Assembly (NCBI RefSeq): GCF_009828025.1
Contig: NZ_WTYA01000006.1
Location: forward strand, 124,001 to 188,000
Reading direction: 5' to 3'
DNA length: 64,000 nucleotides
Origin: Qipengyuania algicida
GTDB taxonomy: Bacteria > Pseudomonadota > Alphaproteobacteria > Sphingomonadales > Sphingomonadaceae
Position numbers and translations under genes: made by a program. Position 1 is the first letter of the stretch; every line of letters begins with the position of its first letter. Below the pieces are notes generated by a model. It worked only from the letters and a program-made list of their open reading frames with translations. It was not told the origin of the DNA and made no database searches. Shown here one piece after another: positions 55,816 through 64,000 of the stretch.

Positions 55816-56277
55816 TTAGCCTTCGGTCTTTTCTTCGGTGCTCTCTTCAGCGGGAGCCTCTGCCGGAGCTTCCTCAGCGGCAGCTTCTTCAGCAGGTGCT
55901 GCGGCTTCGGCTTCAGCAGCCTTCTTGGCCTCTTCTGCCTCTGCCTGCTTGGCGGCACGCTCTTCAGCGCGCTCCTTGGCCTTCTCGCCCGGTTCCGCCT
56001 TCTTCGGGTTGCTGCGCGCAGCGCGTTCCTTGATGCCGGCCGCGTCGAGGAAGCGGGCAACGCGGTCGGACGGCTGAGCGCCGACGCCGAGCCAGTAACG
56101 CGCACGATCCTCGTTGATCTTCACGCGCTCGCCGCTGTCCTTGGCGAGCAGCGGGTTGTAGGTCCCGATCTGCTCGAGATACTTGCCGTCGCGCGGGCTG
56201 CGCGTGTCCGAAACTACGATACGGTAATAAGGACGCTTCTTGGCGCCACCGCGCGAAAGACGAATTGCAATTGCCAT
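55816..56277 (-). CDS. rpsP: 30S ribosomal protein S16 with long A/E tail
   Basis: 153 residues. The first 85 or so are normal S16 ([33 protein letters not shown]). The rest is a low-complexity Ala/Glu/Lys tail, about 65 residues long, seen in other sphingomonads (memory). It sits between ffh and rimM. Confidence 0.96.
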   Translation of the reverse strand: MAIAIRLSRGGAKKRPYYRIVVSDTRSPRDGKYLEQIGTYNPLLAKDSGERVKINEDRARYWLGVGAQPSDRVARFLDAAGIKERAARSNPKKAEPGEKAKERAEERAAKQAEAEEAKKAAEAEAAAPAEEAAAEEAPAEAPAEESTEEKTEG

Positions 56278-56310
56278 GTGAACTTACCTTTCCAATCTAA
56301 AAAACTGAAA

Positions 56311-57756
56311 TCACTTCTTTTTCATTAAATCTTGCATATTCGGCGGGATTGCTCCGCCGCCAAGGCCGGGCAATGAAGGCGGTGCACCGCCTCCGCCACC
56401 AGCGCCGCCCATTCCGCCACCGCCAAGCAGCGCGCCGAGCCCCTTGAGCCCGCCCATCTTCTTGATCTGCTTCATCGCTCGGGACATTTCCTGATGCATC
56501 TTGAGCAGCTTGTTGACGTCCTGCACCTGCGTGCCCGACCCTGCCGCCACGCGCTTCTTACGCTTGGCATTGAGCAGAGCGGGATTGGCGCGTTCCTTGA
56601 CCGTCATCGAACCGATGATCGCATCCATGTGGACGAGCACCTTGTCATCCATGCCGCTGGCCGCCATCGCCGCCTTGGCCTTCTTCATGCCCGGGATCAT
56701 CCCGGCGAGCATCCCCAGCCCGCCCATCTGCTGCATCTGCTTGAGCTGCGTGCGCAAATCGTTGAGGTCGAACTGCCCTTTCGCCATGCGCTTGGCGAGG
56801 CGTTCGGCGTCCTCTTCCTTAATCGTCTCGGCGGCGCGCTCGACCAAGCTGACGACGTCGCCCATGCCAAGAATGCGACCCGCAACGCGCTTGGGATCGA
56901 AGGTTTCCAGCGCATCGAGCTTCTCGCCAGTACCCGCAAACTTGATCGGTTTGCCGGTGACATAGCGCATGGACAGCGCCGCACCGCCGCGCGCATCGCC
57001 GTCCATCCGGGTCAGCACCACGCCGGTGAGCGGGACTTCGCCGCTGAAGCTTTGCGCGACATTGACCGCGTCCTGCCCGGTCAGGCTGTCGACCACCAGC
57101 AGCACCTCGGTCGGCGCGGAAACGGAGGCGACGGCCTTCATCTCGGCCATCAGCGCTTCGTCGACATGCAGGCGACCGGCGGTGTCGAGCAGCAGCACGT
57201 CGCTCGATTGCAGCTTCGCCGCTTCCATTGCGCGGCGAGCGATATCGACAGGCTGCTGCCCCTGGATGATCGGGAGCGTGGCGACTTCGACCTGCTCGCC
57301 CAGCACCGCGAGCTGTTCCTGTGCCGCCGGACGATTGACGTCGAGCGATGCCATCAGCGCCTTCTTGCCATGCTTCTGCTTGAGGAAGCGCGCGATCTTG
57401 GCGGTGCTGGTGGTCTTACCTGAGCCCTGCAGACCGACCATCATGATGACGACCGGCGGCTTGGCGTTGAGGTTCAGCCCTTCGGTTTCCTCACCGCCGA
57501 GCATTTCGACCAGCTCGTCATTGACGATTTTGACCACCTGCTGACCCGGTGTGACCGAGCGCAAGACGTCATGGCCGATGGCCTTTTCGGTGACCGCATC
57601 GATGAACCGACGCACGACCGGCAGCGCGACATCGGCTTCGAGCAAGGCGATGCGAATCTCGCGCATGGCATCGCGCACATCCTGTTCGGACAGCGCACCC
57701 CGGCCGCGAAGGCGGTCGAACACATTGCCGAGCCGATCGGACAGATTGTCGAACAT
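56311..57756 (-). CDS. ffh: Signal recognition particle GTPase Ffh
   Basis: Targets membrane proteins with 4.5S RNA. NG domain with GLQGSGKTTSTAKIA (P-loop), DTAGRL and TRMDGDARGGAAL, followed by the methionine-rich M domain. The end carries a Gly-rich stretch (GGGGMGGAGGGGGAPPS). 481 residues. First gene of the ffh-rpsP-rimM unit, preceded by tRNA-Ala. Confidence 0.97.
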   Translation of the reverse strand: MFDNLSDRLGNVFDRLRGRGALSEQDVRDAMREIRIALLEADVALPVVRRFIDAVTEKAIGHDVLRSVTPGQQVVKIVNDELVEMLGGEETEGLNLNAKPPVVIMMVGLQGSGKTTSTAKIARFLKQKHGKKALMASLDVNRPAAQEQLAVLGEQVEVATLPIIQGQQPVDIARRAMEAAKLQSSDVLLLDTAGRLHVDEALMAEMKAVASVSAPTEVLLVVDSLTGQDAVNVAQSFSGEVPLTGVVLTRMDGDARGGAALSMRYVTGKPIKFAGTGEKLDALETFDPKRVAGRILGMGDVVSLVERAAETIKEEDAERLAKRMAKGQFDLNDLRTQLKQMQQMGGLGMLAGMIPGMKKAKAAMAASGMDDKVLVHMDAIIGSMTVKERANPALLNAKRKKRVAAGSGTQVQDVNKLLKMHQEMSRAMKQIKKMGGLKGLGALLGGGGMGGAGGGGGAPPSLPGLGGGAIPPNMQDLMKKK

Positions 57757-57910
57757 CGCGTTCTACTCCTCGCCATCTTCGAGAAATGGCGCCAAATGCC
57801 AAAAACGCCGGCGGACGAAACCTCGTCGGCCAGCGTGCGAATTCCGAATCAGAATCCGACTTTGTCTTTTTCCGCCCGGCAGGCCCAAAGCGGCCCGATA
57901 GACGGTGAAA

Positions 57911-57986
<76 letters not shown>

Positions 57987-58085
57987 GTTCCATTTTTTGA
58001 CCAACCGGGTTGGGCCCCGACCGACCTCGCCTTGCAGCAAGGCTGCGCGCCTTATGAGCAGCGCGCAGCGATGGCAAGAATTAAA

Positions 58086-58418
58086 TCAATGATCGTCGTC
58101 GTCGTCGTCACCCGAAGTGGTCACGCCCAGATCGTCATCACCGCCCAGATCGACGTCGTTATCGGGGGAATCGTCGTCATCGTCGACGTCGATGTCCTCC
58201 AGATCGTCATCGGCAAGGTCGCTATCCGCCTCGCCTTCCTTCTTTTTCTTCTTGTCGTCTTCCTCGAAGGGAATCGGCTGCTTCGACTTGAGCACCGGCT
58301 CTGGGTACCATTCCTCACCGCATTCGATGCAGGTGACGGGTTCGTCCTTCGTCAGATCGTAGAAACGGGTGCCGCATTTCGGGCAGGTCCGCTTGGTGCC
58401 CCATTCAGGTTTGACCAT
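58086..58418 (-). CDS. TIGR02300/FYDLN-domain protein
   Basis: 110 residues with two parts: a small zinc-ribbon-like domain (CPKCGTRFYDLTKDEP...CIECG) typical of the alphaproteobacterial FYDLN family, and a very acidic Asp-rich tail (about 60-110). Function unknown. ATG 58418 starts MVKPEWGTKRTCPKCG. Divergent from aroA, as in other alphaproteobacteria. Confidence 0.92.
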   Translation of the reverse strand: MVKPEWGTKRTCPKCGTRFYDLTKDEPVTCIECGEEWYPEPVLKSKQPIPFEEDDKKKKKEGEADSDLADDDLEDIDVDDDDDSPDNDVDLGGDDDLGVTTSGDDDDDDH

Positions 58419-58587
58419 TTGTAATCCTTGGCTTGTTGCCCCCGGCAGTGCGCCGCGGGGCCGTGAATTCGTAAAAGACTTGATGGGAACCTGCAGGGCA
58501 GGATTCAACAGCGCGCGCGCCTTGCCAGAAGCGATTGCCACTGTCAAAGCGCCGCACGCATCGCAACCCTTCGATACAAGAGATCGT

Positions 58588-59901
58588 GTGACCTCCTTTC
58601 GCTTTCAACCCTCGCGCCCGCTGACCGGCCATATTCGTGTGCCCGGCGACAAGTCGATCAGCCATCGCTCGCTGATGTTCGGTGCGCTCGCCCTCGGCCG
58701 CAGCCGCATTTCCGGCCTGCTTGAAGGTGAAGATGTGCTTGCCACCGCTGCCGCCTTGCGCGCGATGGGCGCAACGATCGAACGCGATGGCGATGACTGG
58801 CTGGTCGATGGCGTGGGCGTCGGCGGGTTGCTGCAACCGTCCGCCGCCCTGGACATGGGCAATTCGGGCACCTCCACGCGGCTGCTGATGGGCCTTGTCG
58901 CGAGCCACGCGATCACTGCGGTATTCACCGGCGACGCGAGCCTCTCACGCCGTCCGATGAACCGCGTGATCGACCCCATCAGCCTGATGGGCGCGCGCTT
59001 TGAACCTAGTCCGGGTGGAACGCTGCCGCTGCTGTTGGAAGGCATCGAACCTGCCGTTCCGGTGACCTATCGCCTGCCGGTCGCCAGCGCGCAGGTGAAG
59101 AGCGCGGTTTTACTGGCTGGGCTGAATACTCCAGGCGTCACCACAGTGATTGAGCCTGTCCCTACCCGCGACCATACCGAGCGGATGCTGCGCGGGTTCG
59201 GCGCGAGGATCGAGGTCGGTAAGGAAGACGGCGAACGCGTTATTCGCGTCCATGGCCGCAGCGATCTCAAGCCCTGCGATGTGATTGTACCGGGCGATCC
59301 GTCCTCCGCGGCGTTCTTTGTCGTTGCTGCGCTGCTCGTGCCGGGCAGCGATCTCGTGATCGAAAATGTCGGCCTCAATCCCACCCGAGCCGGTCTGATC
59401 GAGGTGCTGCGCGCGATGGGCGGCAATATCAAGGAACTGGATCAGCGCGAAGTCGGTGGCGAACCCGTGGCCGATCTCAGGGTCCGCCATTCGGTTCTCA
59501 CCGGAATCAGCGTCGACCCCGCCCTCGCCCCCAGCATGATCGATGAATTCCCTGTGCTTTTCGTCGCTGCCGCCATGGCCGAGGGTCGCACCGTCACCAG
59601 TGGGCTCGAGGAACTGCGGGTCAAGGAAAGCGATCGCCTTGCCGCGATGGCCGCTGCGCTCACCGGAGCAGGTGCCCAGATCGAGGAACGCGAAGACGGG
59701 CTGGTTATCGATGGCACCGGAGGCGCGCCCCTGCGCGGCAGCGCCAACAGTCGAACCAAGACCCATCTCGACCATCGCATCGCCATGGCGATGGCAGTCG
59801 CGGGCCTTGCCAGTAGTAACGGCGTAGAGGTGGACGACACCGCTCCCATCGCCACCAGCTTCCCCAATTTCATGACTTTGATCGAAGAGGCCTGCACATG
59901 A
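58588..59901 (+). CDS. aroA: 3-phosphoshikimate 1-carboxyvinyltransferase, class II
   Basis: EPSP synthase, sixth step of the shikimate pathway. Class II (CP4-like) pattern: IRVPGDKSISHRSLMFGALA, SAQVKSAVLLAGLNTPGVTT, RDHTERML and NPTRAGL. GTG 58588 gives 437 residues; the open frame extends earlier but without homology. Where CP4 has Ala 100, this protein has Gly 94 (GNSGTSTRL), so strong glyphosate tolerance is not assured. The stop overlaps the ATG of the next gene by four bases. Confidence 0.96.
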   Translation: MTSFRFQPSRPLTGHIRVPGDKSISHRSLMFGALALGRSRISGLLEGEDVLATAAALRAMGATIERDGDDWLVDGVGVGGLLQPSAALDMGNSGTSTRLLMGLVASHAITAVFTGDASLSRRPMNRVIDPISLMGARFEPSPGGTLPLLLEGIEPAVPVTYRLPVASAQVKSAVLLAGLNTPGVTTVIEPVPTRDHTERMLRGFGARIEVGKEDGERVIRVHGRSDLKPCDVIVPGDPSSAAFFVVAALLVPGSDLVIENVGLNPTRAGLIEVLRAMGGNIKELDQREVGGEPVADLRVRHSVLTGISVDPALAPSMIDEFPVLFVAAAMAEGRTVTSGLEELRVKESDRLAAMAAALTGAGAQIEEREDGLVIDGTGGAPLRGSANSRTKTHLDHRIAMAMAVAGLASSNGVEVDDTAPIATSFPNFMTLIEEACT

Positions 59902-60152
59902 CTGACTGGGCGACATTTGTGGGTTTCGGCGGCATGATCTGCATTATCGCCGCCTATGCCTATCTCACCTGGCGTGACACGCCGAACCCGTTCGTACTGC
60001 ACTTCACCAATTTGGCCGGTGCAGCACTGCTGACCGTTTCCCTGCTGGTGCACATGAATTGGCCAAGCCTCGTGCTGGAAGGTTTCTGGGCAGCAATTGC
60101 ACTTTGGGGAATCGGTAAGGCACTTCGCGAGCGCAAGGCAAAAAGCACGTGA
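59898..60152 (+). CDS. Small membrane protein, CBU_0592-like
   Basis: 84 residues with three hydrophobic helices (WATFVGFGGMICIIAAYAYLTW, NLAGAALLTVSLLVHM, GFWAAIALWGIGKAL). Resembles the small CBU_0592 family; function unknown. It overlaps both aroA and cmk by four bases, so it is fully embedded in that operon. Confidence 0.75.
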   Translation: MTDWATFVGFGGMICIIAAYAYLTWRDTPNPFVLHFTNLAGAALLTVSLLVHMNWPSLVLEGFWAAIALWGIGKALRERKAKST

Positions 60153-60781
60153 TTGTTGCCGTCGACGGGCCCACCGCATCGGGCAAAGGCACTATCGCCG
60201 CGGCGCTTGCAGCCTATTTTGGCTTGCCCCACCTCGACACCGGGTTGCTGTATCGCGCCGTCGGGCGACAAGTGTACCTCGACGGGGGCAATCCCGACGA
60301 ACCCGACGATGCGTTGGCCGCCACACGCTTTCCCGAAAGCTTGCTCGACGATCCGCAACTCCGCAACGAGGAATGCGGCGGCCTCGCGAGCCGGGTGTCA
60401 ATTCATCCTGCAGTACGAAAGGCGTTGTTCGAGCGCCAACGCGCCTTCGCCACCGAGTCCGGTGGCGCGGTGCTTGACGGGCGCGATATCGGAACGGTCA
60501 TCGCACCCGATGCCGATGTGAAGCTGTTTATCACAGCCAGCGTGGATGCGCGCGCGCAGCGTCGCTATCGCGAAATGCAGCAACGCGGCATCGCGACAAC
60601 GCTCGCCGAAATTGCCGAAGATTTGCGCCGTCGGGACGAACGCGATTCCTCGCGCGACACTGCCCCGCTAACGATCGCGGGGGACGCCATCGTCATCGAT
60701 ACCAGCAAGCTCGACCGCGCTCAGGCAATCGACAACGCGATCAAGGCAGTGAACCGCAAAATTGGCGGCCAGCTGAAATAG
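60149..60781 (+). CDS. cmk: Cytidylate kinase
   Basis: Phosphorylates CMP and dCMP. The P-loop GPTASGKGT is at the N-terminus, with LDTGLLYRAVG, DGRDIGTVIAPDADVKLFITAS and RDERDSSRD following. 210 residues. GTG 60149 overlaps the small membrane gene. Usual partner of aroA and rpsA. Confidence 0.96.
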   Translation: MIVAVDGPTASGKGTIAAALAAYFGLPHLDTGLLYRAVGRQVYLDGGNPDEPDDALAATRFPESLLDDPQLRNEECGGLASRVSIHPAVRKALFERQRAFATESGGAVLDGRDIGTVIAPDADVKLFITASVDARAQRRYREMQQRGIATTLAEIAEDLRRRDERDSSRDTAPLTIAGDAIVIDTSKLDRAQAIDNAIKAVNRKIGGQLK

Positions 60782-60868
60782 TATTGAAATTGTGGCGGAA
60801 CTTTGTCCGCCCTTCACGGGTTGTCCTCCCAGCATCCGATAGTGTTTGCTCGCAATGGAGACCCTGAA

Positions 60869-61501
60869 ATGAAACGCGTAAGTATTCTTGCTCTCGTCAG
60901 CGTCGGCGCACTCGCCGCCTGTTCGCAGCAGCCCAACAACACATCGCCCTCACCCACCCCAACCGTAGCCAGCACCGATCAGACCGACAACTTGTCGCTC
61001 GACCAAAAGGTCACCGCGACCCTCGACAAGTGCAAGCAGGTCCAGGCAAGCTGCGGCACCGGTGACGTGGCCGGCTATTTCGTATTTCCCGACGTAACCA
61101 ATATCGCACTGGGCGTTGGTGGCGCTGGCGGTGAAGGCGCGCTGGTCGAAAACGGCAAGATCACCGGCCATTACAAGATGGGCGAAGGCAGCGTCGGTCT
61201 GCAGGCAGGCGTGACCGCCGCGTCCTACGTCTTCAAGATCAAGGACAAGACTGCGCTCGACAAGTACAAGAAGGATGGTCAGTGGAGCATCGGTGCCGGT
61301 GCTGGCGTGACAGTGGCCAAGGCTGATGCGAATGGTCAGGGCCAGGCCGACAATGCCAAATCCGTGCTTTATGTCTTCAATTCGGAAGGCCTGATGGGCG
61401 ATGCCAAGGTCGACGCAATGAAGATCTGGCGCTCCGACGATGGCGATATGAAGGGTTCGGACACCATGGCTACGGACAGTTCGACCGGTTCTCACAACTG
61501 A
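60869..61501 (+). CDS. SYLF-like lipoprotein
   Basis: 210 residues: signal with lipobox LAACS, a Pro/Thr linker, then a domain with AGYFVFPDVTNIALGVGGAGGEG, ITGHYKMGEGSVGLQAG and GQWSIGAGAGVTVAK, matching the SYLF (Ysc84-type) lipid-binding fold; DUF1134-type relatives are possible. Probably periplasmic, binding lipids or cell-envelope partners. ATG 60869. Lies between cmk and rpsA with its own terminator. Confidence 0.78.
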   Translation: MKRVSILALVSVGALAACSQQPNNTSPSPTPTVASTDQTDNLSLDQKVTATLDKCKQVQASCGTGDVAGYFVFPDVTNIALGVGGAGGEGALVENGKITGHYKMGEGSVGLQAGVTAASYVFKIKDKTALDKYKKDGQWSIGAGAGVTVAKADANGQGQADNAKSVLYVFNSEGLMGDAKVDAMKIWRSDDGDMKGSDTMATDSSTGSHN

Positions 61502-61529
61502 CACGTGTAGCGACGATCAATGTCTCAAG

Positions 61530-61559
61530 ACGGCCGGCCCCCTTCGGGTCGGCCGTTTT
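61530..61559 (+). terminator. Rho-independent terminator after the SYLF gene
   Basis: ACGGCCG (61530-61536) pairs with CGGCCGT (61550-61556) and an inner GCCC/GGGT stem, followed by TTTT. Lies 28 bases past the stop, ending the aroA-side transcript before rpsA. Confidence 0.85.
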
Positions 61560-61863
61560 CACACCAGGCTTGCGTGGGAGGCGCTCGACGACCGTCCTCT
61601 CTCCAATGCTTGCTTTTTGGAACCTGATAGACTAATTGCGCGCCCGTCCGATGGACCGGCAATAGGTTCCAGGGCAGGCTTTCGGCACGGTCGTCTTTTT
61701 GACAAGGGGCATTTTCGTCCCACGTTGCCGCACTCTTCTGCCTCCCGTTCCCGCCAGTTCTGAAGATGCCCGCGATGGCATTCGGCTCCGCGGGCAGTCT
61801 GGCCACAAGACCCCGGGAAACAACCCGGTGGCCGGAAAAACGTGAAGTAGGATTACCAACCAC
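61560..61863 (+). other. Long leader upstream of rpsA
   Basis: About 300 bases between the terminator and rpsA without a convincing frame. Must contain the rpsA promoter and 5' leader; S1 often controls its own mRNA. No clear Shine-Dalgarno right before ATG 61864, which is also typical of rpsA. Confidence 0.5.
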
Positions 61864-63567
61864 ATGGCAACTGCAGCCAATCCGACGCGCGACGATTTCG
61901 AAGCGCTTCTCAACGAACAACTCGGCGATGCAGCCGACGGCGGCTTCGAAGGCCGTGTCGTCAAGGGCACCATCACCGCAATCGAAAACGGCTTTGCCGT
62001 CATCGATGTAGGCCTCAAGAGCGAAGGCCGCATCGATCTCAAGGAATTCATGCGCGGCGAAGACGAGCACGGCCTGTCGGTCGGCGACGAAGTCGAAGTG
62101 TTCGTCGACCGCGTCGAAAACGCCGACGGCGAAGCGATGCTCAGTCGCGACCGCGCGCGCCGCGAAGCCGCCTGGGATAAGCTCGAAAGCGAGTTTGGCG
62201 AAGGCAAGCGCGTCGAAGGCCGCATCTTCGGTCGCGTCAAGGGCGGCTTTACCGTCGATCTCGATGGCGCCGTGGCCTTCCTCCCCGGCTCACAGGTCGA
62301 TATCCGCCCCGTGCGTGACGTCACCCCGCTGATGGATGTGCCGCAGCCGTTCCAGATCCTCAAGATGGACCGCCGCCGCGGCAATATCGTCGTTTCGCGC
62401 CGCGCCGTTCTGGAAGAAACGCGCGCCGAACAGCGCAGCGAACTGATCGACAAGCTGACCGAGAATCAGGTGATCGACGGTGTCGTCAAGAACATCACCG
62501 ACTACGGTGCCTTCGTTGACCTGGGCGGTATCGACGGCCTGCTGCATGTCACCGACATGAGCTACAAGCGCGTCAACCACCCCAGCGAAATGATCGAGAT
62601 CGGCCAGACCGTAACCGTCCAGATCATCCGCATCAACGAAGACACCCAGCGCATCAGCCTCGGCATGAAGCAACTCGAGAGCGATCCGTGGGATGGCGTC
62701 GCCGCCAAGTATCCGGTCGGCATGAAGCTGTCGGGTCAGGTGACCAACATCACCGAATACGGCGCCTTCGTCGAAATCGAACCGGGCATCGAAGGCCTGG
62801 TCCACGTTTCGGAAATGAGCTGGACCAAGAAGAACGTCCATCCGGGCAAGATTGTCTCGACCAGCCAGGAAGTCGAAGTGATGGTGCTGGAAGTCGATTC
62901 CGAGAAGCGCCGCATCTCGCTCGGCCTCAAGCAGGCCCAGCGCAACCCGTGGGAAGAGTTCGCCGAGAAGCATCCGGTGGGTGCCAAGGTCGAAGGCGAA
63001 GTCAAGAACGCCACCGAATTCGGCCTCTTCATCGGGCTCGACGGCGACGTCGACGGCATGGTCCACATGTCCGACATCGCATGGGGCATTTCGGGCGAAG
63101 ATGCGCTGGCGCTGCACCGCAAGGGTGAACAGGTCGAAGCGGTCGTGCTCGATGTCGATATCGAGAAGGAGCGCATCAGCCTCGGCATGAAGCAGCTCGA
63201 AAAGGGCGCTCCGACCGAAGCGGGCGCATCGGGCGCGCTGCGCAAGAACCAGGTCGTCACCGTCACCGTTCTCGAAGTGCGCGACGGTGGGCTTGAGGTT
63301 CAGGTTGGCGAAGACGGCGCGACCGGCTTCATCAAGCGTTCGGACCTCGGCCGCGACCGCGACGAGCAGCGTCCCGACCGCTTCCAGGTCGGCCAGAAGC
63401 TCGACGCCATGGTAATCGGTTTCGACCGCTCCAAGAAGCCCAACTTCTCGGTCAAGGCGCGTCAGATCGCCGAAGAGAAGGAAGCGGTGGCACAGTTCGG
63501 TTCGTCCGACTCGGGTGCGTCGCTGGGCGACATCCTCGGCGAAGCGCTGAAGAAGAAGGGCGAATAA
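61864..63567 (+). CDS. rpsA: 30S ribosomal protein S1
   Basis: 567 residues with six S1 RNA-binding repeats, each marked by a phrase such as DGVVKNITDYGAFVDLGGIDGLLHVTD (about 200-270) and FGLFIGLDGDVDGMVHMSD (about 385-410). Recruits mRNA to the ribosome. Starts MATAANPTRDDFEALL. Followed by a strong terminator. Confidence 0.97.
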   Translation: MATAANPTRDDFEALLNEQLGDAADGGFEGRVVKGTITAIENGFAVIDVGLKSEGRIDLKEFMRGEDEHGLSVGDEVEVFVDRVENADGEAMLSRDRARREAAWDKLESEFGEGKRVEGRIFGRVKGGFTVDLDGAVAFLPGSQVDIRPVRDVTPLMDVPQPFQILKMDRRRGNIVVSRRAVLEETRAEQRSELIDKLTENQVIDGVVKNITDYGAFVDLGGIDGLLHVTDMSYKRVNHPSEMIEIGQTVTVQIIRINEDTQRISLGMKQLESDPWDGVAAKYPVGMKLSGQVTNITEYGAFVEIEPGIEGLVHVSEMSWTKKNVHPGKIVSTSQEVEVMVLEVDSEKRRISLGLKQAQRNPWEEFAEKHPVGAKVEGEVKNATEFGLFIGLDGDVDGMVHMSDIAWGISGEDALALHRKGEQVEAVVLDVDIEKERISLGMKQLEKGAPTEAGASGALRKNQVVTVTVLEVRDGGLEVQVGEDGATGFIKRSDLGRDRDEQRPDRFQVGQKLDAMVIGFDRSKKPNFSVKARQIAEEKEAVAQFGSSDSGASLGDILGEALKKKGE

Positions 63568-63599
63568 GCCACTCGATCGTTATCGATCACAGATACACG

Positions 63600-63636
63600 A
63601 AAGGCCCGCTTGCTCTTCGGAGCAGGCGGGCCTTTT
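63600..63636 (+). terminator. Rho-independent terminator after rpsA
   Basis: AAGGCCCGCTTGCTC and GAGCAGGCGGGCCTT (one G-T wobble) form a 15-base stem with a TTCG tetraloop, followed by a T-run, about 33 bases after the rpsA stop. Confidence 0.93.
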
Positions 63637-63704
63637 CCTTTGCGCGACCGACGCGTAGGTTCTTGCGGAACAAGTGCCAAAGGCCCGGTGTTGAGGAGAT
63701 ACCA

Positions 63705-64000
63705 TGCTTGAAGTCCACCAGTTCCCCTGCCTGTCGGATAATTACGGTTATCTCCTGCACGATACCGAGAGCTGCCAAACCGCTGCAATCGATACGCCCG
63801 ACGCGAGCGAATATCTCAAGCAGGCGGCAATGAAGGGCTGGGAGATCACCCATATCTGGAACACCCACTGGCACCCCGATCATGCCGGTGGGAACAAGGA
63901 TATCGTGGCTGCCACAGGAGCGGTGGTTGTCGCCCCGAAAGAGGTCGAAAAGCTGTCCGCGATAGATCGCGTTGTCGCGCACGGGGATGTTGTCATGCTG
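63705..64000 (+). CDS. gloB: Hydroxyacylglutathione hydrolase (glyoxalase II), 3' truncated
   Basis: First 98 codons of a metallo-beta-lactamase-fold enzyme; the window ends inside the gene. Start MLEVHQFPCLSDNYGYLL is typical of GloB, and the metal motif THWHPDHAGG (His 55, His 57, Asp 59, His 60) is intact. ATG 63705 follows GAGGAGA. Hydrolyses S-D-lactoylglutathione in methylglyoxal detoxification. Confidence 0.92.

Noticed and set aside
55816..56060. Repeat-like stretch considered as a tandem repeat or CRISPR
   Set aside because: It is the coding sequence of the low-complexity S16 tail; no constant repeat-spacer pattern.
55003..56328. 441-codon frame opposite rimM and rpsP
   Set aside because: Repetitive Leu/Phe/Ser stretch is just the reverse of the S16 Ala/Glu tail.
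58086..58260. GTC/ATC-rich run considered as a microsatellite
   Set aside because: It encodes the Asp-rich tail of the FYDLN protein in frame.

Overview
The window is a GC-rich, densely packed stretch of bacterial chromosome. Protein content and gene order point to an alphaproteobacterium of the order Sphingomonadales, probably an Erythrobacter-like member; this is inferred from recognised families (TIGR02300/FYDLN protein, class II EPSP synthase in an aroA-cmk-rpsA block, a recN/ligA/bamD neighbourhood, GGDEF-EAL-PilZ proteins) and not from any database search. No rRNA operon, CRISPR array, recognisable insertion sequence or prophage was seen. One tRNA, tRNA-Ala(GGC), is present. The first gene (prmA) and last gene (gloB) run off the window.

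Layout. 1-5.4 kb: 3' end of prmA, a DUF2459 protein, an exported GFOR-type oxidoreductase, ligA and a DUF2165 membrane protein. 5.4-11 kb: recN and bamD on the minus strand, separated by a plus-strand iron cassette (TonB-dependent siderophore receptor plus PiuC-type hydroxylase) behind two Fur-box-like palindromes. 11.4-12.9 kb: a DUF2975 membrane protein, XRE regulator and second membrane protein in overlapping frames, with ATATCGAT dyads around the first start codon. 13-17.8 kb: an intergenic inverted-repeat element, the proline genes proB | proC-proA, and GC-rich palindromic spacers. 17.8-24.3 kb: lepA and two tandem PAS-GGDEF-EAL-PilZ proteins, one with a wrecked EAL site. 24.4-31.5 kb: a ferredoxin reductase, a Pseudomonas-like class II PHA synthase with its depolymerase, an amidohydrolase, an MDR dehydrogenase and a 54-residue membrane protein. 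31.5-37.8 kb: dnaN, fabG-fabD, ldcA, an Mpl/MurC-like ligase and DUF808. 38-43 kb: rpsF-rpsR-rplI, amn, a single-domain PilZ protein, an atypical LuxR regulator and a winged-helix protein.

42.9-51.6 kb, all on the minus strand: a tightly coupled five-gene run (DsbA-like isomerase, GFA protein, alpha/beta hydrolase, rimB, rimK), then a lipoprotein with asd, and an S9 peptidase with an APC permease. 51.6-57.8 kb: the ribosome/SRP block ffh-rpsP-rimM-(94 aa gene)-trmD-rplS, interrupted by a divergent LysR/PdxI-type pair. A decayed second trmD 3' end, with an in-frame stop, lies between the intact trmD and rplS. 57.9-64 kb: tRNA-Ala, the FYDLN protein, aroA, a small membrane protein, cmk, a SYLF-like lipoprotein, rpsA and gloB.

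Themes. Iron uptake, proline and aspartate-family biosynthesis, peptidoglycan recycling, storage polyester and translation are all represented. Cyclic-di-GMP proteins (two GGDEF-EAL-PilZ proteins and one free PilZ) share the window with rimB-rimK and the RimK substrate gene rpsF. RimK is c-di-GMP-controlled in Pseudomonas, so a link is plausible but unproven here. The most distinctive observations are the trmD remnant beside the interrupted trmD operon, the class II pha locus in an apparent sphingomonad, the coupled isomerase-GFA-hydrolase-rimBK operon, the degenerate EAL paralogue, and the possible AUC start of proC.
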